A stretch of DNA of 64,000 bases from Deinococcus aerius (GTDB lineage: Bacteria > Deinococcota > Deinococci > Deinococcales > Deinococcaceae), in contig NZ_BFAG01000013.1 in the NCBI RefSeq assembly GCF_002897375.1, forward strand, positions 91,255-155,254, written 5' to 3'. Positions 51,863-61,397 of this stretch are shown piece after piece. The notes under the pieces are model-generated. The model did not search any database, had not been told where the DNA came from, and saw nothing but the letters and a program-made list of their open reading frames with translations. The position numbers and the translations under genes are program-made. Each line of letters begins with the position of its first letter. Position 1 is the stretch's first letter.

Positions 51863-52737
51863 GCGGCGGGCGGGTCCTCCTCGCCCTGGCCGCGACGCTG
51901 GCCCTGACCTCGGGCGGGCGGGACGCGCCCCCGCTTACTCTCGCACTGGCGGGCGACGTGAGCCTGGCGCGGGGCGTGGCGGAGGCGAATGCGGGGAACT
52001 GGGGCGCAGCCCTCTCCGGCGTAGCGGAGGCCTGGCGGGCGGACGCGACCTACGGGAATCTGGAATCCCCCTTGACGGATGCGCCGCACCAGGGAATGGG
52101 AGTGGATCTGCGCGCACCTCCCGCAGGCGTGGCGGCCCTGAAAGCCTTCTCCCACCTGGGCGTCGAGAACAACCACGCGGGGGACGGCGGCGAGGTGGGG
52201 CAAAGCGGGAGCCGGAGGACTCTGCGCCGTGACGGGATTATTCCCATCACCCGCACGCTGACCGTGACGCGGGTTCAGGGCGTGCCGGTCGCCTGGATCG
52301 CCTTTCTGGACGACGGGCAGAGTCCACCGCCACTGGCCGCCATTCAGGAAGGCGCACGCCGGGCCAGATTCGTCGTTGTGGGCGTCCACTGGGGCGCGGA
52401 GTACAACCCTGTTACCGCTCGGCAACGAGCCCTCGCGCGGCAACTGGCGGCGGCGGGCGCCTCCCTAATCGTGGGCAGCGGGCCGCACGTCCTCCAGGGC
52501 AGCGAGCGCCTGGGCCGGACGCTTGTGCTGTACAGCCTGGGGAACCTGCTCTTCGACCAGCCGTACCCGGATACGTGGCTGGGGGCGGTCGTGCGGGTGG
52601 GGGTCGGGGCGGACAACCTGCGGGCCTGCGCTGTCCCCACCCGCTCCCGCGCGGGCCGCGTCACTCGGGCCAACGCGGAGGAACGCCGCACCGTTCTCGC
52701 CCGGCTGGAACTTCCCGCGTGTCCGGGGGCCGGGTGA
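51859..52737 (+). CDS. CapA-family (poly-gamma-glutamate synthesis-type) phosphoesterase-fold protein
   Basis: A 292-residue protein with an N-terminal hydrophobic segment. CapA motifs are LTLALAGDVSLARG, TYGNLESPLT, LGVENNHAGDGG (NNH), VVVGVHWGAEYNP, VGSGPHVLQG and LYSLGNLLFDQ, which form the metal site of the fold. CapA proteins take part in poly-gamma-glutamate or related surface polymer handling; no capBC genes are near. The GTG start overlaps the DUF3160 stop, and its own stop overlaps the next gene (GTGA). Confidence 0.85.
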   Translation: MSGGRVLLALAATLALTSGGRDAPPLTLALAGDVSLARGVAEANAGNWGAALSGVAEAWRADATYGNLESPLTDAPHQGMGVDLRAPPAGVAALKAFSHLGVENNHAGDGGEVGQSGSRRTLRRDGIIPITRTLTVTRVQGVPVAWIAFLDDGQSPPPLAAIQEGARRARFVVVGVHWGAEYNPVTARQRALARQLAAAGASLIVGSGPHVLQGSERLGRTLVLYSLGNLLFDQPYPDTWLGAVVRVGVGADNLRACAVPTRSRAGRVTRANAEERRTVLARLELPACPGAG

Positions 52738-53315
52738 GGGCCCTCCTCCCCCTCCTGCTGTGGGGCATGGCGCTGGCGGGGGGCGACGGGGACGGCTGGC
52801 GGGTCCTCCACCCGGACGGGATCTTGACCGCTGCCGGGGCGCTGTACCCTCCCCCCTCCTGCCCATCCCTGCACTTGCCCGCCTCCTGGGACGTGCGCTC
52901 GGGGGTCTACGCGGACGTGACGGGCGACGGCAGCCCGGAATGCATTCTTGCGGTGTGGCGGCCCTGGCGCGACTGGCCGATTACCCGTTGGTCGGCGTCG
53001 CCCTCGCCCATCGGGCAGAACCGCGACGCGCGGGGGGACAGTTCGCAGGTCGCCGTGCTCAAACCCGGCCCGGATGGCTCGTACCGCAACGTCTGGGTGG
53101 GAAGCGCCCTGTACCGCCCCGTCACGGCGCTGACCGTGCTGCCGGATGGCCGCCTCGTCACGCTGGAGGGGACTTATGCGGGGGGCCGCGCCGCAACTGC
53201 CGTCGCCCTGAGCGAGTGGACCTGGACGGGCTTCGGCTTCCGGCTGGAACGCCGGGTGGGGCTGCGGGCACGGGCGCTCAGCGTGGATGCGCAGGGCCAG
53301 CCCGCCGTGCGCTGA
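52734..53315 (+). CDS. Secreted protein of unknown function in CapA operon
   Basis: A 193-residue protein with an N-terminal hydrophobic signal (ALLPLLLWGMALAGG) and a beta-rich remainder. SGVYADVTGDGSPECILAVW looks like an FG-GAP/calcium-binding DxTGDG repeat. Two Cys could form a disulfide. It starts at GTG 52734 overlapping the CapA stop. No family named. The three genes DUF3160, CapA and this one form a tightly coupled envelope operon. Confidence 0.6.
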   Translation: MRALLPLLLWGMALAGGDGDGWRVLHPDGILTAAGALYPPPSCPSLHLPASWDVRSGVYADVTGDGSPECILAVWRPWRDWPITRWSASPSPIGQNRDARGDSSQVAVLKPGPDGSYRNVWVGSALYRPVTALTVLPDGRLVTLEGTYAGGRAATAVALSEWTWTGFGFRLERRVGLRARALSVDAQGQPAVR

Positions 53316-53407
53316 ACTGGCCTACGCCACCCGGCTGATAGTCGAACCCGGGCGGGAACGGCAGAGTGGGCGCAGTCCACAGATGAAGGAAAGAAGGGAG
53401 GCGAGCC

Positions 53408-53518
53408 ATGCCGCGAATACGACAAGATAGCCGGAGCAACGAGGCCGACGACCCAGGCGACCGGGACGGGGCAGCCGCCCCCCGGTCCTCATCACAGAGG
53501 GACGCCGCGAGCGACTGA
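53408..53518 (+). CDS. Possible 36-residue small protein before rtcB
   Basis: ATG at 53408 with GAAGGGAGGCG at good spacing, encoding a highly charged peptide (MPRIRQDSRSNEADDPGD...) ending at TGA 53516. No hydrophobic part or family. It lies 28 nt before rtcB on the same strand, so it may be a leader ORF of rtcB. The ribosome site is the main support. Confidence 0.35.
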   Translation: MPRIRQDSRSNEADDPGDRDGAAAPRSSSQRDAASD

Positions 53519-53546
53519 AGGCGGCGCCCCCACGCAGGGACAGCAC

Positions 53547-54950
53547 ATGAACGGAAAACTAGTGACGAAGCTGGGCTTCGAGAAAAAGGCCGTGGCCCTC
53601 GCCCTCGCCGCCGCCACCCAGCGCGAGCGGGCGGGGCTGGGCCGCGAGGAGATTCTGAACGAGCTGCGTGCGGTGCAGGACAATCCGGGCGCGTTCCTCC
53701 CGGGTGGCGTGTATGCGGACCTCGCCGCCGAACTCACCGCCCAGCGAGCGAAGGCGGACGCCCGCCGCGGCGCCGAACTCCGCCCCACGCCGCTGCCCTA
53801 CCGCGTGTGGGGCGAGGACCTGATCGAGCCGGGCGCCCGGCAACAGATGGACGTGGCGATGGTGCTGCCCATCTCGCGTGCCGGGGCCCTGATGCCCGAT
53901 GCCCACGTGGGCTACGGTCTGCCCATCGGCGGGGTGCTTGCCGCCGAGGACGCCGTGATTCCCTACGGGGTGGGCGTGGACATCGGCTGCTCCATGCGCC
54001 TGAGCGTGCTGCCCCTGAAGCCTGACGCGCTGGGCACCGACGAGGCGCGCCGCCTGCTCCTGAAGCACACCCGCTTCGGCGCAGGGGTCGGCTTCGAGAA
54101 ACGCGACCGCGAGGACCACGAGGTTCTGCACGAACAGACCTGGCGCGAGCAGCCCCTCCTGCGCCACCTCTTCGACAAGGCCGCCGAGCAGATCGGCACG
54201 AGCGGCAGCGGCAACCATTTCGTCGAGTTCGGCACCCTGACGCTCGCTCAGCCCGACCTGGGCTTGGAGGCGGGCGAGTACCTAGCCATCCTGTCGCACA
54301 GCGGCTCGCGCGGCTTCGGGGCGCAGGTGGCGAACCACTACACCAAGGTCGCGCAGGCCCTGCACCCGAACCTCGACGCCGCCGCCCGCAAGCTCGCCTG
54401 GCTGCCCCTGGGCACCGAGGACGGCGAGGGCTACTGGCAGGCGATGAACCTCGCCGGACGCTACGCCCTCGCCAACCACGAGCTGATCCACCGCCGCCTC
54501 GCCCGCGCCCTGAACGTGGACCCCCTCACCACCGTGAGCAACAGCCACAACCTCGCCTGGCGTCAGCGGGTAGGCGAACACGACCTGATTGTTCACCGCA
54601 AGGGCGCCACACCCGCCGAACGCGGCCAACTCGGCCTGATCCCCGGCAGCATGGCTGACCCCGGCTTCGTGGTGCGCGGCCTCGGCAACCCCGACGCCCT
54701 CGCCAGCGCCAGCCACGGCGCGGGCCGCCAGATGGGGCGCAAGGCGGCGGCCAACACCCTCGCCAAGAAGGACGTGCAGACGTACCTGCGGGAACGCGGC
54801 GTCACCCTGATCGGTGGCGGCATCGACGAGGCCCCCCAGGCCTACAAACGCATCGAACACGTGCTCGCCCGCCAGCGCGACCTGGTGGACGTGGTGGCCC
54901 AGTTCACCCCCCGGGTGGTGCGGATGGACACGGGGAGTGAGGACGTGTAG
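53547..54950 (+). CDS. rtcB: RNA ligase RtcB (3'-phosphate/5'-OH)
   Basis: A 467-residue GTP-dependent RNA ligase that joins 2',3'-cyclic or 3'-phosphate to 5'-OH ends in RNA repair. Motifs: MPDAHVGYGLPIGGVLA, VGVDIGCSM (metal Cys), TSGSGNHFVEFG, ILSHSGSRGFG, VSNSHNLAW and the guanylylated-His region ASHGAGRQMGRKAA. The length is typical. D. radiodurans RtcB has been linked to radiation repair. No rtcA or archease gene is visible nearby. Repeat copy C follows downstream. Confidence 0.93.
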   Translation: MNGKLVTKLGFEKKAVALALAAATQRERAGLGREEILNELRAVQDNPGAFLPGGVYADLAAELTAQRAKADARRGAELRPTPLPYRVWGEDLIEPGARQQMDVAMVLPISRAGALMPDAHVGYGLPIGGVLAAEDAVIPYGVGVDIGCSMRLSVLPLKPDALGTDEARRLLLKHTRFGAGVGFEKRDREDHEVLHEQTWREQPLLRHLFDKAAEQIGTSGSGNHFVEFGTLTLAQPDLGLEAGEYLAILSHSGSRGFGAQVANHYTKVAQALHPNLDAAARKLAWLPLGTEDGEGYWQAMNLAGRYALANHELIHRRLARALNVDPLTTVSNSHNLAWRQRVGEHDLIVHRKGATPAERGQLGLIPGSMADPGFVVRGLGNPDALASASHGAGRQMGRKAAANTLAKKDVQTYLRERGVTLIGGGIDEAPQAYKRIEHVLARQRDLVDVVAQFTPRVVRMDTGSEDV

Positions 54951-55388
54951 GGGAAGGAATTTTAAATAGAGGTGGAAGTTGCCCTGGCCTGACGCGCGCG
55001 TAGGTCGGGGCAGCTTTTTGGGTTGAAGGTTGGGGGCATAACTTGGCTGAGGAGGGCAGGCTGGCGCCTGCCACCCCCCACCCAACCTCCCCCGCAAGGG
55101 GGGAGGGGCCAAAAGAGCTAAAGCTTCAGCTCTTTAAAATCGTCTATTGTGGACGGCCGATTCCCACCCTTCGGCTCGCTCTCGCACCGCCTTCACCACG
55201 TCGGCTCGCGCAGCGAGACGGTGGGCACGCGACTCGGGACACAGCAAAATCAAACCTTGCGGGTTGAGAAAAGCGGCCACAGGCGAGGCGGGCGAGCCCT
55301 TTGCCCAGCGCAGCGCCGCTCCCCCTGCCCCCTCTGGGGGGTAGGGGGTTGGGGGGTGGGGGTAACCCGCAGCAAGACCCCCTGCCCT
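54951..55388. other. Convergent intergenic region holding repeat copy C
   Basis: 438 bases between rtcB and the M20 peptidase stop. 54951-55050 shows no gene or clear terminator and has a local AT-rich spot (TTTTAAATAGAGG); the rest is copy C (55051-55362). Confidence 0.6.
55051..55362 (+). repeat. ~310-bp structured dispersed element, copy C
   Basis: Same orientation as copy A. It contains CCTCCCCC-GCAA-GGGGGGAGG (about 55086-55106), ATTGTGGACGGCC, the CACCG...CGGTG stem enclosing CTCGC-GCA-GCGAG, CAAAATCAAAC, GGCCACAGG and the right-end GC hairpin. Near-identical to copy A in the stem region. Confidence 0.85.
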
Positions 55389-56732
55389 TCACCCCAACCC
55401 ACCCGCCAACCTCTCCAGCAACGCCACCCCGAACGCCACTCCCTGCCCGAAGTGCTCCCGCAGGATGTTCTCGTTCGGCGCGTGGACCCGCCCGCCGATA
55501 TTCCCGATCCCCGCCGCCACGCACGGCACCCCCAGCGCCTCCTGAAAGGGCTGCATCGGCCCACTCCCCCCGCTGGACGGCTGCACAATCGGCTCCACCC
55601 CATACGCCTCCCGCGCCGCCGCAATGCACGCCCGCACGAAGGGATGCCCCGCGTCCGCCCGTGCAGGCTTCTGGTGCGCCTCCAACTCGACGATCTCCAC
55701 GTCCGTGAGCCCCTGCGCGTCGAGGTGGACCCGCAGCAACTCCAGCACCCGCGCCGGGTCCTGATCGGGCACCAGCCGGAAGTCGAGCTTGACGAACCCG
55801 TGGGCGGGTAGAACTGTCTTGCTGCCCTCCCCCTCGTACCCGCCGCCCCAGCCATTCACGTTGACGACGGGGTGGAGGTTCAGGCGCTCGTGATACTCCG
55901 GGCCGGTCGCCAGAGGGCGGGTGACGCCGTAAGTGTCACGCACGGCCTGCCCGTCCCCGGGAATCCGCGCGATGGCCGCCCGGTCCGCCTCGGATGCCTC
56001 CCGCACGTCGTCATAGAAGCCGGGGATGGTGATGCGCCCGGTGTCGTCTCTTAGGGAGGCGACCGCGCGGGCGAGGCGGTACAGCGGGTTGTCAATCACG
56101 GCGCCCAGGCTGCTATGCAGGTCCGAGGCCGCCACCCGGCAGCGCAGCTCCACGCACATCACGCCCTTGAGCCCCAGCGAGAGGACGGGCCGCCCGTCGG
56201 GGTCGATGCCGCCAAATTCCCACCAGCAGCCGTCCGCCCGCAGTTCCTCCGCGTGCTCGGTCACGAAGCGTTCCAGCGAGGGACTGCCGACCTCCTCCTC
56301 ACCCTCGATCAGCCAGCGGACGCGGAGGGGGAGGGTGCCGCCGTGCCGCTCCTTCACCACGCGGATCGCCGCCAGGCGCGAGGCGAACTCCCCCTTGTCG
56401 TCCGAGGCGCCGCGCCCGTACAGCCGCCCGCCCCGCTCCGTGAGCTGAAAGGGCGGGCTCTCCCACAGCTCAACGGGGTCTTCGGGCTGCACGTCGTAGT
56501 GGTTGTAGATCAGCAGCGTGGCAGGCCCCTCACCCGCCTCGGCGACGAGGACGGGGGCCACCTCGCCGGGGTACTCGCGCACGCGGAAGCCCTCGGCCTC
56601 CAGCAGCCGGGTCACGAAGGCCGCCGTCTCGGGCAGCATCCGCCCCTGCGCCGACACGCTCTCCAGGGCGACGAGGTCGCGCAGGTCTTCGAGGCCGCGC
56701 TCGATGTGGGCCGTCAATTCAGCTTGGGTCAC
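55389..56732 (-). CDS. M20-family metallopeptidase/dipeptidase
   Basis: A 447-residue zinc hydrolase. Metal ligands appear in LLIYNHYDVQPED (H, D), GRGASDDKGEFASRL (D), IEGEEEVGS (EE catalytic and ligand), the D of GGIDPDG and the last H in IGGRVHAPNENILREHFGQG. The dimerisation domain (about 190-310) is present. Family members cleave dipeptides or acyl groups; specificity is unknown. The start is GTG at 56732, after a TACCCT box with a 6-nt gap. Confidence 0.88.
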   Translation of the reverse strand: MTQAELTAHIERGLEDLRDLVALESVSAQGRMLPETAAFVTRLLEAEGFRVREYPGEVAPVLVAEAGEGPATLLIYNHYDVQPEDPVELWESPPFQLTERGGRLYGRGASDDKGEFASRLAAIRVVKERHGGTLPLRVRWLIEGEEEVGSPSLERFVTEHAEELRADGCWWEFGGIDPDGRPVLSLGLKGVMCVELRCRVAASDLHSSLGAVIDNPLYRLARAVASLRDDTGRITIPGFYDDVREASEADRAAIARIPGDGQAVRDTYGVTRPLATGPEYHERLNLHPVVNVNGWGGGYEGEGSKTVLPAHGFVKLDFRLVPDQDPARVLELLRVHLDAQGLTDVEIVELEAHQKPARADAGHPFVRACIAAAREAYGVEPIVQPSSGGSGPMQPFQEALGVPCVAAGIGNIGGRVHAPNENILREHFGQGVAFGVALLERLAGGLG

Positions 56733-56738
56733 GGGGGC

Positions 56739-56744
56739 AGGGTA
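56739..56744 (-). promoter_or_regulatory. Leaderless -10 box of the M20 gene
   Basis: TACCCT on the minus strand, 6 nt before the GTG at 56732. Confidence 0.5.
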
Positions 56745-56780
56745 AGGGATGGAGAGAACTCCAGGGCCCTGACCTCTGGC

Positions 56781-57785
<1,005 letters not shown>

Positions 57786-57792
57786 GGGGCAC

Positions 57793-57798
57793 AGGGTA
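57793..57798 (-). promoter_or_regulatory. Leaderless -10 box of galE
   Basis: TACCCT on the minus strand, 7 nt before the ATG at 57785. Confidence 0.5.
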
Positions 57799-57833
57799 AA
57801 GGATGGCGGCGGCCCGGGGCTTTTCCCGGACCT

Positions 57834-58853
57834 TCAGGCTTGGGCGGTCGTTCCACGCACGACGAGCCGGGTGGGAAGCCGGACGCTCTCGGGCGTCTCC
57901 CCGCGCAGCAGGGCGAGCATCGCGCGGCCCGCGTGGGTTCCCTTGTCCTCGGTGGGCTGGTGGACCGTGGTGAGCCCCAGGGCGGCGCTGCTGGGAATGT
58001 CGTCGTAGCCCACCACACTCAGGTCTCCGGGCACGCTCCGGCCCAGATCGGCGGCGGCCCGCAGCGCCCCCTGTGCGAGCACGTCGCTCATGCACAGCAG
58101 GGCCGTCACGCCGGGGTGGGCGGCGAGCAGCCCCCGGGTGAGGTGGGCGCCGGACTCGGGGGAGTTGTCGGGGCTCTCGCACAGGTGCAGACCTGCCGCG
58201 CCCTCCAGACCCCGCCGGTACCCCTCCAGCCGGGCGCGGATGTGAGCATTGGGCGTCCCCTCTCCTCCCAGTGGCAGGGCGAGGACCCCGACCTCCCGGT
58301 GCCCCAGGTCCCGGAGGTGCCGGGCGGCGGCGTGGGCGCCCTCCTCGTCCTCGATGCCGACGAGGGGCAGCCCCTCCTGCGGCGCCTGGTCCACGAGGAC
58401 GGCGGGCAGGGCGCGGGCACGGGCGGCGGCCAGGGCGGGGCTCGCGCCCGTGGTCGCGTACAGGATCACGCCGTCCACGCTGGCCGCCGTGACCGGGCTG
58501 GGTTCCGCTTCCCCGGCCCCAGCGAGCAGCAGCAGGTTCAGCCCCTCCTCCTGCACCGCCCGCGCCACTCCCCCCAGGAAGAGGCTGGCGGCGGGATCGG
58601 CGAAGGCGCTCTGGAGGGGGCTGTCGTACACCACCCCGATCACCCCGCTGCGGCCCCGCCTGAGGCTGCGGGCGAGGGGGTCGGGGCCGCTGTAGCCCAG
58701 TTCCCGGGCCGCCTTGAGCACACGGGCCCTCAGATCGGGGGACAGTTGGTCCGGCCGGTTGTAGGCGTTGCTGACGGTGGCGGGCGACACGCCGAGCCGG
58801 GCCGCCACGTCGCGCAGGGTCACGCGGCGAGGGGGCACCTTGGCAGGGGGCAT
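57834..58853 (-). CDS. LacI-family transcriptional repressor
   Basis: A 339-residue repressor: HTH and hinge VTLRDVAARLGVSPATVSNAYNRPDQLSPDLRARVLKAARELGYSGPDPLARSLRRG, then the periplasmic-binding-like ligand domain (IGVVYDSPL, ALLCMSDVLAQGALRAA, LSVVGYDDIPSSAALGLTTVHQP). It is divergent from an MFS gene and probably controls it through the 16-bp palindrome between them; the effector is likely a sugar, unknown. The ATG at 58853 follows TAGCAT by 6 nt. Confidence 0.9.
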   Translation of the reverse strand: MPPAKVPPRRVTLRDVAARLGVSPATVSNAYNRPDQLSPDLRARVLKAARELGYSGPDPLARSLRRGRSGVIGVVYDSPLQSAFADPAASLFLGGVARAVQEEGLNLLLLAGAGEAEPSPVTAASVDGVILYATTGASPALAAARARALPAVLVDQAPQEGLPLVGIEDEEGAHAAARHLRDLGHREVGVLALPLGGEGTPNAHIRARLEGYRRGLEGAAGLHLCESPDNSPESGAHLTRGLLAAHPGVTALLCMSDVLAQGALRAAADLGRSVPGDLSVVGYDDIPSSAALGLTTVHQPTEDKGTHAGRAMLALLRGETPESVRLPTRLVVRGTTAQA

Positions 58854-58859
58854 GGCGGA

Positions 58860-58865
58860 ATGCTA
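58860..58865 (-). promoter_or_regulatory. Leaderless -10 box of the lacI-type gene
   Basis: TAGCAT on the minus strand, 6 nt before the ATG at 58853. Confidence 0.5.
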
Positions 58866-58881
58866 GCGTATGGATACGGCG

Positions 58882-58897
58882 TCTGAATCGATTCAGA
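58882..58897. promoter_or_regulatory. LacI-family operator
   Basis: TCTGAATCGATTCAGA, a perfect 16-bp palindrome with the central CG typical of LacI-family sites. It overlaps the -35 positions of both the repressor and the MFS gene, so both would be controlled. Confidence 0.75.
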
Positions 58898-58906
58898 GCA
58901 CAGCCA

Positions 58907-58912
58907 TAAACT
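58907..58912 (+). promoter_or_regulatory. -10 box of the MFS gene
   Basis: TAAACT, 16 nt before the ATG at 58929, with the operator where the -35 should be. Confidence 0.45.
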
Positions 58913-58928
58913 CGCTCCCGGAGTGCCC

Positions 58929-60131
58929 ATGACGGACCTGCCCCTCCTTCCCACCGCTTCCATTTCCCCCGCCCGCAGCGAGACCGCGCGCCGTGCGGTG
59001 GATGCCATCTTCCTGGTGAACGGGATTCTCTACGCCACCTGGGCGGTGAATATCCCGTCGGTCCGCGACGGGCTGGGCCTCACGGCGGCGCAGGTGGGGC
59101 TCGCGCTGCTGGCGGTGGGGCTGGGGAGCCTCGCCAGCATGCCGCTGATGGGGGGGTGGACGGCCCGCTTCGGCAGCGCGCGGGTCACGCGGGTCGCCGT
59201 GGTGCTGGCGATGCTCTCGTTGCTGCCGCCCCTGCTCGCGCCGAACCTCGCCACGCTGGTGCTCACCCTGGCCGTCATGGGGGCGGCGAACGGCGCCCTG
59301 GATGTCGCCATGAATGCCCAGGGGGTGACGGTCGAGCGGCGGCTCTCGCGGCCCGTCATGAGCCGCTTCCACGCCTACTTCAGCCTGGGGGGCGTGGTCG
59401 GGGCGCTCCTGGGCACCCTGCTGGTGGGGCGGGTGCCGCTGCTCGCCCACGGCCTGCTCGTGGTGGGGGCGACCACCCTGGCCGGGGCTCTCGCGGGGCG
59501 CCTGCTGCTGCCCGACCTCCCGGACCCGCAAGCGGCGGAGGCCCGGGGTGGCCGTTCCCCCGCCCGTCTGAGCCCCGCCGTGCTGCTGCTGGGCGCCCTG
59601 TGCTTCCTGGGGATGCTCTCGGAGGGCGCGAACTACGACTGGGCGGCGCTGTACTTCCGGGACGTGCTGGGCCTGGCGGGGGGCAACTCGGGCATCGGGT
59701 ACGCGGCCTTCGTGATCGCCATGACGCTGGGCCGCTGGTTCGGTGACGCCGCCCGCGCCCGCCTCGGCGACGAGCGGACGGTGCGCGCGGGGGCACTCCT
59801 CACCGCCGCCGGGCTGGGCCTCGCGCTGCTCGTGCGGGACCCGCTGCCCGCCACCCTGGGTTTCGCGCTCTCGGGCCTGGGCCTCAGCAACGTGGTGCCC
59901 GTGCTGTACGGCACCGCCGGGCACGCGCTCGCCGGGCGGGGCATCGCGCAGGTCGCCACCATCGGCTACGCGGGCTTCCTCCTCGGCCCCCCGGCCATCG
60001 GCTTCGTCGCCGAGCATGTCGGCCTTCCCGCCGCGCTCGGGCTCGCGCTCGCCGGGGCGGCCCTGGTGGCGGCGCTGGGGGGACGGGCCTTCATCCTCGT
60101 CCGGGGTCGGCAAGGGGCAGGAGGGGCCTAG
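58929..60131 (+). CDS. MFS transporter (YbjJ-like)
   Basis: A 400-residue membrane protein with about twelve helices. The first helix with FLVNGILYATWAVNIPSVRDGLGLTAAQVG, then ALLAVGLGSLASMPLMG, GAANGALDVAMNAQGVTVE, SRFHAYFSLGGVVG and the second-half ANYDWAALYFRDVLGL fit the YbjJ/fucose-permease branch of the MFS. Substrate unknown; the LacI regulator suggests a sugar. ATG at 58929 with CCGGAG. The GTG 6 nt upstream is an alternative start. Confidence 0.87.
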   Translation: MTDLPLLPTASISPARSETARRAVDAIFLVNGILYATWAVNIPSVRDGLGLTAAQVGLALLAVGLGSLASMPLMGGWTARFGSARVTRVAVVLAMLSLLPPLLAPNLATLVLTLAVMGAANGALDVAMNAQGVTVERRLSRPVMSRFHAYFSLGGVVGALLGTLLVGRVPLLAHGLLVVGATTLAGALAGRLLLPDLPDPQAAEARGGRSPARLSPAVLLLGALCFLGMLSEGANYDWAALYFRDVLGLAGGNSGIGYAAFVIAMTLGRWFGDAARARLGDERTVRAGALLTAAGLGLALLVRDPLPATLGFALSGLGLSNVVPVLYGTAGHALAGRGIAQVATIGYAGFLLGPPAIGFVAEHVGLPAALGLALAGAALVAALGGRAFILVRGRQGAGGA

Positions 60132-60146
60132 CCTTCTCCCCGCCCC

Positions 60147-61355
60147 CTATCTCCCCACGTAGCGGGCGCGGGGGCGGATGAACTGCCCGTGCGTGCGCGC
60201 CTCGATGGCGTGAGCCAGCCAGCCCGAGGTGCGGCCGAGCGCGAACAGCGTGACGGCGTCCTCTGCCCCCCGATTGAGCACCCGCACCAGCGCGGCCAGG
60301 GCGAGGTCGATGTTGGGGGCCTCGCCCGTCTCCCCCGCCAGATGGTCGGCGAGCGCGAGGACGGCCCGGACGGTGGGTGATTGTGGGAACGCCCCCCCGA
60401 GCGCGGACAGCAGGGCGCGGGCCCGCGGGTCCCCCTGGGGATAGAGCCGGTGCCCGAAGCCGGGAGGGTGGCCGTGGCGGCGGGTCGCCTCCCGCAGGGC
60501 CGCCCCGGGGTTCCCGTCCAGCGCCTCCCCCAGCAGGTCGAAGGCGGCCATCCCTGCCAACCCATGCCGCGTGCCCTGCACCGCCGCCAGCGCGGCGAGC
60601 GTCGAGTGGGGGAGGCTGGCGCCCCCACCCGCGGCCACCCGTGCGGCGAAGGCGCTCACGTTCAACTCGTGGTCGGCCAGCAGCACGAGCGCGCGCCGGA
60701 GAAGGTCGGCCCCCCCGGCCCCACTTCCCCAGGCCCGGGCCAGGCGCGCGTGCAGCGGCAGGTCCGGGGCCGGGGGCACCCCCAGGTGACGCTCCAGCGT
60801 GCCGTAGAGCAGGTTCAGCACCCGGGCGGCCGCGGCGGGCAGAACCTCGGGGCGTCCGTCCAGGGCCGCCAAATCATGCGCCCCCGCGTGTACGAGGGCG
60901 AACCCCAGGGCCTCCAGCGCCGTGCCCGCCCGCGGAAGCGGCGCGAGCGTGAGCCGTGCGCGCAGCGGAAGTCGCTTCCAGGTTCCCGCGTCGCCCGTCC
61001 ACAGCAGCGCAGCGACCTCCTCCACCGCCGCGGTCTCGGCCAGGGCGGGGGCGTCCTGCCCCCGGTAGCTCAACTGTCCGTCCGCGATGAGCGTCAGGGC
61101 GCTGTCGAGCACCGGCATGCCCCACGAGAGGGCGCCCTGCACCGCCTCCTCCGCCCTGGCCTCCGGGTCACGCCGCGCGCCCTGGCGCCGCCGCAGGTTC
61201 TGCACGTCCTCCGCGTGGTAGCGCCGCTCCCGGCTGCCCGCCGGGCCGGGCTCGCTGCGGATCAGCCCCCGCGAGACGTAGGCGTACAGCGTCGCCGGCT
61301 TCACGCCCAACAGGGCCGCCGCCTCAGCCGTGGTCAGGGTTCGGGGAGGTGTCAT
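60147..61355 (-). CDS. Citrate synthase-family protein with N-terminal MerR-like DNA-binding domain
   Basis: A 402-residue fusion. Residues 6-58 are a MerR/excisionase-like winged helix (LTTAEAAALLGVKPATLYAYVSRGLI, RRYHAEDV). The rest is a citrate synthase fold with the catalytic residues kept: H229 (ADHELNVSAFAAR), H302 (PGFGHRLYPQGDPRA, the family signature) and D350 (NIDLALAAL). Proteins of this layout are known in sequence collections, but their function is, to my knowledge, not established; a metabolite-sensing regulator or an autoregulated enzyme are options. It faces an HMGL-family gene across a palindrome-rich region. Confidence 0.85.
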   Translation of the reverse strand: MTPPRTLTTAEAAALLGVKPATLYAYVSRGLIRSEPGPAGSRERRYHAEDVQNLRRRQGARRDPEARAEEAVQGALSWGMPVLDSALTLIADGQLSYRGQDAPALAETAAVEEVAALLWTGDAGTWKRLPLRARLTLAPLPRAGTALEALGFALVHAGAHDLAALDGRPEVLPAAAARVLNLLYGTLERHLGVPPAPDLPLHARLARAWGSGAGGADLLRRALVLLADHELNVSAFAARVAAGGGASLPHSTLAALAAVQGTRHGLAGMAAFDLLGEALDGNPGAALREATRRHGHPPGFGHRLYPQGDPRARALLSALGGAFPQSPTVRAVLALADHLAGETGEAPNIDLALAALVRVLNRGAEDAVTLFALGRTSGWLAHAIEARTHGQFIRPRARYVGR

Positions 61356-61369
61356 ATCAGGGCTCTCGC

Positions 61370-61375
61370 AGAGTA
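61370..61375 (-). promoter_or_regulatory. -10-like box of the HTH-citrate synthase gene
   Basis: TACTCT on the minus strand, 14 nt before the ATG at 61355; leader of about 8 nt. Confidence 0.35.
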
Positions 61376-61397
61376 ATCACGGGGAGAACAAAACACC

